The notes below the pieces were generated by a model that did not search any database, had not been told where the DNA came from, and saw only the letters and a list, made by a program, of their open reading frames with translations. Below, in pieces: positions 1 through 6,623 of a stretch of DNA of 8,751 nucleotides. Every line of letters begins with the position of its first letter. Positions within the stretch are counted from its first letter, which is position 1. Source of the DNA: a bacterium (GTDB lineage: Bacteria; Cyanobacteriota; Vampirovibrionia; Gastranaerophilales; Gastranaerophilaceae); the NCBI GenBank assembly GCA_017995595.1, contig JAGOIO010000046.1, forward strand, positions 1 to 8,751, given 5' to 3'. The position numbers and the translations under genes were made by a program.

Positions 1-587
1 CTCAAAAAGAAATTATTGAAGATATTTTAAATTCAACAAAATTTTTAAAAAATATGGTAGATAATTTTTTATGCAAAAGTAAGCTAGAAAACAATAAAAT
101 AGAACTTGTTAAAAAAATGTATTCACTAAATGATATAGCAAAATTATGTATGGAAACTGCAGAATACGTACTTACACCTAAAAATCAAAAGTTCAAATTT
201 CAAGAATCAGAAAACAAAGTAACCGTACCAATAGATGCTCTTGAAATCACAAGAGTTGTCAATAATTTAATTGCAAACGCAAGTCAATACGCACCTGAAA
301 ACAGTATAATTGAAGTAAATGTATTTGCACAAAATGAAGAATTTGCTTGTATTTCCGTAAGAGATTATGGCAGAGGCATTGAACTTGAAAAGCAAAAGGA
401 TATTTTCGTCCAATACATGAGCTACGCTAAACAATATAAAAGAATAGGAACAGGTTTGGGACTTTATATTTCTAAAAAGATTGTTGAAGCTCATAACGGA
501 GAAATTTCGGTTGAAAGCGAACTTGGAAAAGGAACAAAGATAACTATAAAATTACCGTTTAATGATATTTGTATAAGTTCAGATTAA
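1..587 (+). CDS. Sensor histidine kinase, C-terminal part (5' end outside window)
   Basis: The reading frame is open from the left edge (first complete codon at 3), so the ATG at 54 is an internal methionine. What remains is the second dimerisation/phosphotransfer helix (about codons 1-45 of the visible part) and a complete HATPase_c ATP-binding domain. Numbering from the Met at 54, the N box is around 67-80 (RVVNNLIANASQYA, Mg/ATP-binding Asn 75), the G1 box is DYGRGI at 104-109 with Asp 104, the F box is IFVQY at 117-121, and the G2 box is GTGLGL at 132-137. Family knowledge: such proteins autophosphorylate a His in the H box and pass the phosphate to a response regulator. The H box and any sensor or membrane domains lie upstream, so the signal and partner cannot be named. 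No response regulator follows; the next gene is unrelated. The C-terminus ends shortly after the last HATPase strand, with no receiver domain. The family call is very secure; the specific identity is unknown. Confidence 0.95.
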   Translation, partial: QKEIIEDILNSTKFLKNMVDNFLCKSKLENNKIELVKKMYSLNDIAKLCMETAEYVLTPKNQKFKFQESENKVTVPIDALEITRVVNNLIANASQYAPENSIIEVNVFAQNEEFACISVRDYGRGIELEKQKDIFVQYMSYAKQYKRIGTGLGLYISKKIVEAHNGEISVESELGKGTKITIKLPFNDICISSD

Positions 588-590
588 CAT

Positions 591-652
591 TATGTTTATA
601 TAAACTTTAAATTTAGCAATTTTTGTAAAAAATTTGTTTTTATATAAACATA
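591..652. repeat. 14-bp perfect inverted repeat, AT-only core, ahead of the 673 gene
   Basis: The left arm TATGTTTATATAAA (591-604) is the exact reverse complement of the right arm TTTATATAAACATA (639-652), with a 34-base spacer. Each arm also contains the self-palindrome TTTATATAAA, so the two copies can equally be read as a direct repeat of TTTATATAAAC (595-605 and 639-649). It fills most of the gap between the histidine kinase stop and the start of the next gene. It lacks the GC stem and T-run of an ordinary intrinsic terminator. It could be a paired operator, a weak hairpin or a promoter-rich AT tract, and chance is not excluded in DNA this AT-rich. Confidence 0.5.
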
Positions 653-672
653 GGAATACAAAAGGGAAAATT

Positions 673-1416
673 ATGCCGGAATTTATAAAAAAAATTATAT
701 ATTGGTTTTCCAAAAAGCAGATTGAATCAATAAAAAAACAATCTTACACTAAAAGGGTTAAACGAGCTAAATCAGCAAAAGCTCATTACAGCAACTCTAC
801 AACCAAAACAATATATACAAGTTCAGGTTCGCTAAAGCTTACAATGAAAACCGAAGAAAATAAAGCAAAATTAAAAGGTGAAATTGAAGCTATTTTAAGA
901 AAGTATGGCAATAATGCAGATAAATTGCTAGAATACGTAAGCGAACACGGAACCCCTGTGTATAGGATTTCAAAAGCTAAATATTTATTAAAACAAATAA
1001 AATATGAAGATGGTTTTGTCGGTAAAACTTGTGGAATTAAAGCTCTCTATATAAACTTTATTGTTGGAATTTTTGCACAAAGGAAATTAAATATTTCAAC
1101 AAAAGCCCCGGAAATGTTTATAATAGAAAAATGTGAACCTGACATTTACCATACACTACAACAATTTTACAAATGGTATTCAATGAAATTAAATCTTCCC
1201 GGATTTGATGAAGAATCACAACAGAATTTCCAAAAATTCTTAAAAGCAGGCAAAGATACAGAAATTAAAAAGCTTTCAGTTGATGAAATATTGGGATTAA
1301 AAGAAGCTATCGCAAGAGATGTTGAAGCAATTAACTTCGTAATTGATTTAGCGAAGTCAACAGTAGGAGCAAAACAAGCGATGGAAAGATTGCAAAACGG
1401 CTCTGCAACAGTTTAA
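673..1416 (+). CDS. Conserved-looking protein of unknown function with basic N-terminus
   Basis: This is a 247-residue protein that I do not recognise. The ATG at 673 is chosen because AAAGGG (661-666) sits 6 bases upstream. An in-frame TTG at 634 would add 13 residues but lies next to the inverted repeat and has no ribosome site. The first 45 residues carry 13 Lys/Arg and only two acidic residues, with an aromatic/hydrophobic start (FIKKIIYWF), so this part could contact nucleic acid or the membrane surface. Residues 40-58 are Ser/Thr-rich and look like a linker. From about residue 60 to the end the sequence looks like a soluble, mostly helical domain (charged amphipathic stretches at 61-90 and 200-242), with a moderately hydrophobic patch near 121-135. 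There is no signal peptide, catalytic motif or repeat. It lies downstream of the histidine kinase on the same strand, about 160 bases before smc, and is followed by its own gap and a strong promoter, so it is probably not part of the smc unit. That it is a real gene is well supported by length, ribosome site and coding-like composition. Confidence 0.85.
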   Translation: MPEFIKKIIYWFSKKQIESIKKQSYTKRVKRAKSAKAHYSNSTTKTIYTSSGSLKLTMKTEENKAKLKGEIEAILRKYGNNADKLLEYVSEHGTPVYRISKAKYLLKQIKYEDGFVGKTCGIKALYINFIVGIFAQRKLNISTKAPEMFIIEKCEPDIYHTLQQFYKWYSMKLNLPGFDEESQQNFQKFLKAGKDTEIKKLSVDEILGLKEAIARDVEAINFVIDLAKSTVGAKQAMERLQNGSATV

Positions 1417-1480
1417 AATTCATTTATATTGCGTTGTGTAAAAATTTACTTATTATTCCCATTCACTGTTCTTAATCTTT

Positions 1481-1509
1481 TTGACAAAGTCATGTATTTA
1501 TTGTGTAAT
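1481..1509 (+). promoter_or_regulatory. Sigma70-type promoter for the smc-scpA-scpB unit
   Basis: A perfect -35 hexamer TTGACA (1481-1486) is separated by exactly 17 bases from TGTAAT (1504-1509), which matches the -10 consensus in five of six positions. Transcription would start near 1516, giving a leader of about 60 bases before smc. This is the best promoter match I found in the intergenic DNA of the window, and it lies in the only large gap before the rightward block of four genes. Confidence 0.75.
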
Positions 1510-1536
1510 AGTAATGTGTGTTGAGATACAAAACAC

Positions 1537-1550
1537 GTCAAATATTTGAC
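1537..1550. promoter_or_regulatory. Perfect 14-bp palindrome in the smc leader (candidate operator)
   Basis: GTCAAATATTTGAC is identical to its own reverse complement. It lies about 20-35 bases downstream of the predicted transcription start and 26 bases ahead of the smc ATG, where a bound dimeric repressor would block the promoter. Immediately upstream, GTGTT (1518-1522) can pair with AACAC (1532-1536), so the RNA could instead form two small adjacent hairpins. I do not recognise it as the site of a known regulator; it is not the cyanobacterial LexA-type box. Confidence 0.45.
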
Positions 1551-1576
1551 CTTGGGTTTAGGAATATAAAATATAC

Positions 1577-4500
1577 ATGTATATAAAACAACTGGAAATA
1601 GATAACTTTAAATCATTCGCCAATAAAGTTACAATCCCATTTTTGAAAGGCTTTACCGCCGTTTCAGGGCCAAACGGTTCGGGAAAAAGTAATATTATTG
1701 ACAGTATTTTGTTTGCACTTGGGCTTTCTACATCAAGAACACTTCGTGCTGAAAAGCTTTTCCACCTCATCTCTACTTATACAAAGAAAAATGAAGCTAT
1801 TGTTAAAGTTACATTTTCAGAAACTGAGGACGGAAACGAGTTCTCTATTGCAAGAAGAATAAAAAAATCATCTCAAGGATATAACAGTATTTATTATCTG
1901 AATGACAAGGTCGTTACACTGACTGATGTCCATGCATTACTTGAAAAATATAATATCACTCCAAACAGTTATAACGTCGTTATGCAAGGTGATGTTACAA
2001 GCATAACTAATTGTTCACCACTTGAAAGACGAAGAATTTTGGACGAAATTGCAGGAGTTGCGGATTTTGACAGAAGAATTGAACAAGCAACCGCAGAGCT
2101 TGAAACCGTTGAGCAAAGAGTAGAAAAATCAACACTCATTTTGACAGAAGTCGATACAAGACTTGAACAATTGAAAGAAGAACGTGAAGTCGCTCTAAAA
2201 TACCAAAAACTAAAAGAAGAAAAAGTCTCTCTTGAAAGCCAAATTAACACTGTTAAATTCTTTGATTTAAAAAGAAATTTGGAACAAGCTCATGCAAATA
2301 TTCTTGATTTTACAAAAAAGAAAAAACAGGAAGAAGCAAAAACAAAAGATTTAGAAGAACGATTAAAACTTATAAAATCAAAGTATGAAAAGATTTCCGA
2401 ACTTGTAAAAGAAAAGGGCGAAGCCCAACAAATTGAAATAAAAAAACAAGCAGAAGAAACAAAAGGTGCTATTGACAGAAAACAAACTGCAATAAATTAC
2501 GCAGATAAACAAATTCAAGACGGATTAAAATATATAGAAAATTCCAAAAATGGTATAGAAGTTCAAAAGAAAAAAATCATCGACACAGAATTAAAAATCA
2601 ATCTAAAAAAAGAGGAAATTAAAGGGATTGAGACTAATATTGCCGAGCAAAAAGCTCATTTAAAAAAGATTCTTGAAGAAATGACAGGCTTAAACCAAAC
2701 CGCAGACCAACATATTGAAAGAAGAACAAGTTTAAGAAAAGAATATGAAGCACTTCAAGATAGCGAAAAAGAATTAATAAAAGAAAAATTACCGCTTGAA
2801 TCAGAAATTCAAAACTTGCAAAAAGCTGTTAGAGAAGCAAAAGAAAACGTTGAAAAATTTGAAGAGTTTAAGTCAAATTTCACTTCTAACAAAGACTTAA
2901 TCGCAACACAAGTAACTGAATTAAAAAGAGAAATGGACGATTTAAAAATCATTCAACAAAACACTCTTCACGATTTGGATACAACTAAAAACGAAATTGC
3001 AGACAATAATTATAATGCACAAATGATGTACAAAAAAGTTTCTTCTATGGAAGCACATAAGCTTGCAGCAGAAGAAGCAAACTTCGGACGAGCAGTAGAA
3101 ACGGTTATGAATGCAAGGTTGCAAGGTGTACATGCTCCGCTTGTAAAACTGGGAAAAGTTGACAAAGAATATTCAACGGCTATGGAAGTTGCTATCGGTG
3201 GCAGAATGGCTCATATTGTCGTCGATGATGACCATGTAGCATCTGTTGCTATTGAACTGTTAAAATCTTCAAATGCAGGTCGTGCAACATTTTTACCTCT
3301 AAACAAGCTACGCAGATGTCCTTCAAAGCTTCCGTTGCCTAAAGATGACGGAGTTATTGACTATGCGATAAATTTAATTGATTTTGAAGATAAATACCTT
3401 GATGCTTTTTATTATGCAGCCGGAGATACTCTTGTTGTTGAGAATTTGGATTGTGCAAGAAAACTTACAGGAAAATACCGTGTCGTAACACTTGACGGTG
3501 AAATTATTGAAAAATCAGGTTCTATGACCGGTGGTTCAATCAGGAAAACCGGACTAAAATTCAGTCAAAACGACGATGAAGAACTTGAAAAAATAAAGTC
3601 TAAGATGAAAGAGCTTGAACAAAAATCAGCAACTTTAGAAAATAAACGCCTGACTTTAGAAAAAAAACTTGATGATGTCAGAACAAACTACTCAAATACA
3701 ATGACTGAATACAATAAAGCCAATATGGAACTTAATAATTTGGTTAAAAATTCTGATGAACAGGAAAAGCTAATAAGTGAAAAAGTAGAATTTATAAACA
3801 TTTCTGAACCTAAAATTAACGATATTAATAAAACTCTTGAAAAAATGGAAGAAAAACATATCGGAATTTCTGAAAAACTACAAGAAGTTCAAGCTAATAT
3901 TGAAGATATTGAAAAATTAATCGATGACAGTGCTTTAAAAGAACTGAAAGAAAAAACTGAAAGTAGTGAATTTGAGATAAAAAGATTTACTACAAATTTG
4001 AATAATGCAAATAACGATATAGCAGAATTCGGCAGAGAAATTTCCTTCTTCAACAATTTGATAGAAACAAAGCAAGAAGAAATTGTAAATATTACTAAGA
4101 ATAATAAAACACTTGAAGAAGATAAAGTTCGTTATGAAGCAGAAATAAAAGAATTAAAAGTAAAACTCGAGGCATTAGAAAAACAAATAGAAGAAATAGG
4201 CGAAAAGCTTGGAGAATTATTAAAACAAAGAGATACTATTAATAATGAACTTCTTGACGTTGAAAAAGAAAAACACTTAAAAGAATCTGACATAGAAAGA
4301 ATCGCAGAACAAATCGAATCTTTCAAAGCTCGCAGACGAGAAATAGAGCCACAATTAGTTCAGGCAAAAGATGATTTGGAAAAAAGCGGAGTTGAAGTCG
4401 AAAAATTAGAACCGGTTACAACTTCAATTCAAGAAATAACGAGCAAAATAAGCAGATTAGAAAAGAAGATGGAAGAGTTGGGACTCGTTAACATGAGAGC

Positions 4501-5071
4501 GTTAACAGCTTATGATGAAGTATTGGCTCGCCAAACAGAATTAAGAACTCAAATTGAAACCTTGTCAGCTGAAAGAAAACAAATTCTTGAACGTATGCAA
4601 GGGTATGAACAGTTGAAAAAAGAAACCTTTATGAAAACATATTCAAGTATTAATGAAAGTTTTAAAGAGGTTTTCCACAGACTTTCAGAAGGAGAAGGAA
4701 GTTTGGTATTGGAAAATGAAGAAGATCCTTTATCAGGCGGACTTTCAATTGAGGCACAGCCTAGAGATAAAAAACTTCAAAGGCTTGAAAGTATGTCAGG
4801 TGGAGAAAAATCAATTACAGCACTTGCATTTGTGTTTGCAATACAAAATTATATGCCGGCACCTTTCTATGCACTTGATGAAGTTGATGCAAGTTTAGAC
4901 TCATTAAATGTAGAAAAACTTGCAGAATTAATTAAATCTCAATCACTTAGCACTCAATTTGTTGTTGTAAGCCACAGAAAGCCAATGATAGACACAGCAA
5001 ACAGAACAATAGGTGTTACACAAAAAGAAAAAGGAATTACTCAAGTTACAGGAGTAAAATTCAGAGATTAA
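1577..5071 (+). CDS. smc: Chromosome segregation ATPase SMC (condensin arm)
   Basis: This complete 1164-residue SMC is of normal bacterial length. It folds back on itself into an antiparallel coiled-coil arm with an ATPase head at one end and a dimerisation hinge at the other; two copies, closed by ScpA and ScpB, entrap and move along DNA. Visible parts: N-terminal head 1-170 with Walker A GPNGSGKS (31-38), the arginine-finger position R57 and the Q-loop Gln 137; first coiled coil about 170-510; hinge about 513-655 with the family motifs GRATFLPL (568-575) and GSMTGG (648-653); second coiled coil about 665-1000; C-terminal head with the signature SGGEKS (1074-1079), Walker B PFYALDEVD (1096-1104, catalytic Glu 1102) and D-loop ASLD (1105-1108). 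All ATPase residues are intact. The start is fixed by the canonical SMC N-terminus (MYIKQLEIDNFKSFA); AGGA at 1560-1563 is 13 bases upstream, slightly far for a ribosome site. The segment S147-E169 reads like cyanobacterial SMCs. It is the first gene of the condensin cluster. Confidence 0.98.
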   Translation: MYIKQLEIDNFKSFANKVTIPFLKGFTAVSGPNGSGKSNIIDSILFALGLSTSRTLRAEKLFHLISTYTKKNEAIVKVTFSETEDGNEFSIARRIKKSSQGYNSIYYLNDKVVTLTDVHALLEKYNITPNSYNVVMQGDVTSITNCSPLERRRILDEIAGVADFDRRIEQATAELETVEQRVEKSTLILTEVDTRLEQLKEEREVALKYQKLKEEKVSLESQINTVKFFDLKRNLEQAHANILDFTKKKKQEEAKTKDLEERLKLIKSKYEKISELVKEKGEAQQIEIKKQAEETKGAIDRKQTAINYADKQIQDGLKYIENSKNGIEVQKKKIIDTELKINLKKEEIKGIETNIAEQKAHLKKILEEMTGLNQTADQHIERRTSLRKEYEALQDSEKELIKEKLPLESEIQNLQKAVREAKENVEKFEEFKSNFTSNKDLIATQVTELKREMDDLKIIQQNTLHDLDTTKNEIADNNYNAQMMYKKVSSMEAHKLAAEEANFGRAVETVMNARLQGVHAPLVKLGKVDKEYSTAMEVAIGGRMAHIVVDDDHVASVAIELLKSSNAGRATFLPLNKLRRCPSKLPLPKDDGVIDYAINLIDFEDKYLDAFYYAAGDTLVVENLDCARKLTGKYRVVTLDGEIIEKSGSMTGGSIRKTGLKFSQNDDEELEKIKSKMKELEQKSATLENKRLTLEKKLDDVRTNYSNTMTEYNKANMELNNLVKNSDEQEKLISEKVEFINISEPKINDINKTLEKMEEKHIGISEKLQEVQANIEDIEKLIDDSALKELKEKTESSEFEIKRFTTNLNNANNDIAEFGREISFFNNLIETKQEEIVNITKNNKTLEEDKVRYEAEIKELKVKLEALEKQIEEIGEKLGELLKQRDTINNELLDVEKEKHLKESDIERIAEQIESFKARRREIEPQLVQAKDDLEKSGVEVEKLEPVTTSIQEITSKISRLEKKMEELGLVNMRALTAYDEVLARQTELRTQIETLSAERKQILERMQGYEQLKKETFMKTYSSINESFKEVFHRLSEGEGSLVLENEEDPLSGGLSIEAQPRDKKLQRLESMSGGEKSITALAFVFAIQNYMPAPFYALDEVDASLDSLNVEKLAELIKSQSLSTQFVVVSHRKPMIDTANRTIGVTQKEKGITQVTGVKFRD

Positions 5072-5072
5072 G

Positions 5073-5081
5073 TGGTATAAT
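5073..5081 (+). promoter_or_regulatory. Candidate extended -10 promoter for scpAB
   Basis: TGGTATAAT is a perfect TGn plus TATAAT extended -10 element, located two bases after the smc stop codon. No good -35 is present at the usual distance, but extended -10 promoters can work without one. The transcript would start near 5088 and give scpA a leader of about 58 bases. A second TATAAT at 5122-5127 is too close to the start codon to be convincing. In such AT-rich DNA a chance match is possible. Confidence 0.4.
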
Positions 5082-5145
5082 AAGAACAAACAAAGTTACT
5101 TTAAGAAAAAATTTTTAAACATATAATCAGAAAAAGGGATAAAGA

Positions 5146-5985
5146 ATGGCGGAGATAGATTACAGTTCAATAATAATGGAGAATACAGCAAAAGACTTGT
5201 CAAACGAACCGAAGCAAGAAGCTGAAAAAGAACTAGACGGTATTAAAATTCTTGTTGATATGGCAAAAACCGGAAAAGTTGACCCTTGGAATATTGATAT
5301 CGTTGATATCACTGACAAATATCTTGCCCACATGTTTCAGATGAAAGCCCAAAACCTAAGACTAACTGGCAGAACTCTTCTTTTTGCAGCTGTTTTGTTA
5401 AGACTTAAATCAAATATTCTTGAAAATGTCGATATAAATGAATTTGACCAAGATGAAAACAGGTTTGATGATGAATATGACATAAATGATGATTACAGAG
5501 ACGAAGAAGAAACAGTTCCGACAAATAATGTTGTCTCTATTGATGAAGCACTACAAAGAAGAACCAGCGTAAGATTAAATCGAAACCGTGTCGTAACTTT
5601 AAAAGATTTGATTCGTCAATTAGAATTTTACGAAATGATTGATAAAAAACAATCACTAAAAAATGCTCACGAAAGAGCAAAAAGAAGAGTTCGCTCTTAC
5701 GCAAATTTCACCGCAGATGATATAATAAATATTGCACACGATGAATATATTGAAGAAGGCGTTGAAAAATTAAAACAAAATCTTGAACAAATTTTCACAA
5801 ATGAAGAAAAAATCGAATTGAATCAACTTACATTACTTGGTATGGATAAAAGTTCAGCATATATTTCATTGTTGTTTTTGTGCGTTGAAAACCCTGAATA
5901 CGAACTTTACCAAGAAGAATTTTACTCAGACCTTTATGTAGTAAAAGCAAAACCTCAAGAACAGGTTTCAGAAGAAATTGCATAA
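5146..5985 (+). CDS. scpA: Segregation and condensation protein A (kleisin)
   Basis: This complete 279-residue protein is slightly longer than the typical ScpA of about 250. ScpA bridges the two heads of an SMC dimer, its N-terminal domain binding the SMC neck and its C-terminal winged helix the opposite head cap, while the middle binds a ScpB dimer. Residues 28-92 form the N-terminal helical domain with the recognisable core DGIKILVDMAKTGKVDPWNI, then DIVDITDKYL and LLFAAVLLRLKSNIL. Residues 147-168 (RVVTLKDLIRQLEFYEMIDK) precede the middle helical region, and about 185-266 form the C-terminal winged helix, including the segment NQLTLLGM. Between these lies an unusually acidic linker, with 15 Asp/Glu among residues 96-122. 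The ribosome site AAAGGGAT precedes the ATG at good spacing. The gene starts 74 bases after smc and ends 56 bases before scpB, on the same strand. Confidence 0.96.
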   Translation: MAEIDYSSIIMENTAKDLSNEPKQEAEKELDGIKILVDMAKTGKVDPWNIDIVDITDKYLAHMFQMKAQNLRLTGRTLLFAAVLLRLKSNILENVDINEFDQDENRFDDEYDINDDYRDEEETVPTNNVVSIDEALQRRTSVRLNRNRVVTLKDLIRQLEFYEMIDKKQSLKNAHERAKRRVRSYANFTADDIINIAHDEYIEEGVEKLKQNLEQIFTNEEKIELNQLTLLGMDKSSAYISLLFLCVENPEYELYQEEFYSDLYVVKAKPQEQVSEEIA

Positions 5986-6041
5986 AATAGAACTTCAAAG
6001 TTTTTAAGTTTAAAATTCAAAGGATTTAGGATTAGAGAGAA

Positions 6042-6623
6042 ATGGAACAACAAGAGTTAAAAGCAAGAATAGAAGCAGTTTTGTTCATAACAGCAAAAGC
6101 TATGGAAGTAAAAGACATAGCAGAAATTTTGGGAGCAGAATCAGAAGAAGTTGAACAAGCCCTACTTGAATTGATTATGGATTACTCAGCACGTGAAGGT
6201 GCTTTGGAAATTGATGATGAAAACGGCTATATTTTACAAGTAAAAACAGAATTTATGGACATAGTTGAAAAGCTTTGTCCTGTTGAACTTGCTCCTGCGG
6301 TTTTAAAAACCCTTACAGTTATTGCGATAAAAGAACCAATCAGACAAGCTTATTTAAAAGAACTTAGAGGTTCAACAGCCTATGACCATGTCAAAGAGCT
6401 AGTTGAGAAAGGTTTGATTTCCAGAAACAAAGATAAAAACGGACGTTCATTTAATTTAAAAACGACATCTAAATTTGCAGAATATTTTAAATTAAAAGGT
6501 GATACCCAAGCATTAGCAAAGATTTTGGATATTGAAAAGAAGGGATTAAAAGATAATGGAAAAGAAGATATCAGCAGTGAAAACGACGAGCAACAAGAGC
6601 AACTCGAACAAGAAGAAGAATAA
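6042..6623 (+). CDS. scpB: Segregation and condensation protein B
   Basis: This complete 193-residue protein is of typical ScpB length. ScpB dimerises and binds the middle of ScpA, regulating opening and closing of the SMC ring in the cytoplasm. Two winged-helix domains are visible: residues 4-75 (beginning LKARIEAVLFITAKAMEVKDI) and 82-151, the latter holding the family core LKTLTVIAIKEPIRQAYLKELRG (88-110), then VKELVEKGLI and the ending TTSKFAEYFKL. The tail from about 165 is low-complexity and acidic (ending EQLEQEEE). Its last 22 codons overlap the next gene in the +1 frame. The start is supported by purine-rich AGG/GAGAG sequences at 6028-6040 and by alignment of the first helix with the family. 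It follows scpA by 56 bases, consistent with co-transcription. Confidence 0.95.
   Translation: MEQQELKARIEAVLFITAKAMEVKDIAEILGAESEEVEQALLELIMDYSAREGALEIDDENGYILQVKTEFMDIVEKLCPVELAPAVLKTLTVIAIKEPIRQAYLKELRGSTAYDHVKELVEKGLISRNKDKNGRSFNLKTTSKFAEYFKLKGDTQALAKILDIEKKGLKDNGKEDISSENDEQQEQLEQEEE
6556..6623 (+). other. 68-base overlap of scpB and the metalloprotease gene
   Basis: The final 22 codons and stop of scpB are read in a second frame (+1) as the first residues of the protease. One frame yields an acidic tail (ScpB 172-193) and the other a Lys/Ser/Asn-rich cytoplasmic tail, so both products of the overlap are low-complexity and probably tolerant of change. A purine-rich ribosome site at 6539-6545 inside scpB supports initiation here. 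The arrangement suggests translational coupling. Confidence 0.75.

Noticed and set aside
634..672. TTG start at 634 extending the unknown gene by 13 residues
   Set aside because: It has no ribosome site and overlaps the inverted repeat, while the ATG at 673 has AAAGGG at good spacing.
1417..1480. Terminator for the unknown gene ending at 1416
   Set aside because: I looked for a stem with a T-run and found only short AT-rich pairings; none is strong enough to call.
1969..2250. Minus-strand open frame of 93 residues inside smc
   Set aside because: It lies opposite conserved SMC head and coiled-coil codons, has a Ser-rich antisense composition and no ribosome site; a shadow of smc.
2200..3000. 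Lys/Glu-rich, purine-rich stretches in smc as possible tandem repeats
   Set aside because: They are heptad-type coiled-coil coding sequence without a fixed DNA period.
4653..4898. Plus-strand 81-residue frame inside the SMC C-terminal head
   Set aside because: It overlaps the most conserved part of smc in another frame and has no family features, so it is a by-product of smc codons.
5986..6041. Small palindrome AACTTCAAAGTT (5991-6002) in the scpA-scpB gap
   Set aside because: Only a 5-bp AT-rich stem without a T-run; too weak to call a terminator or operator.
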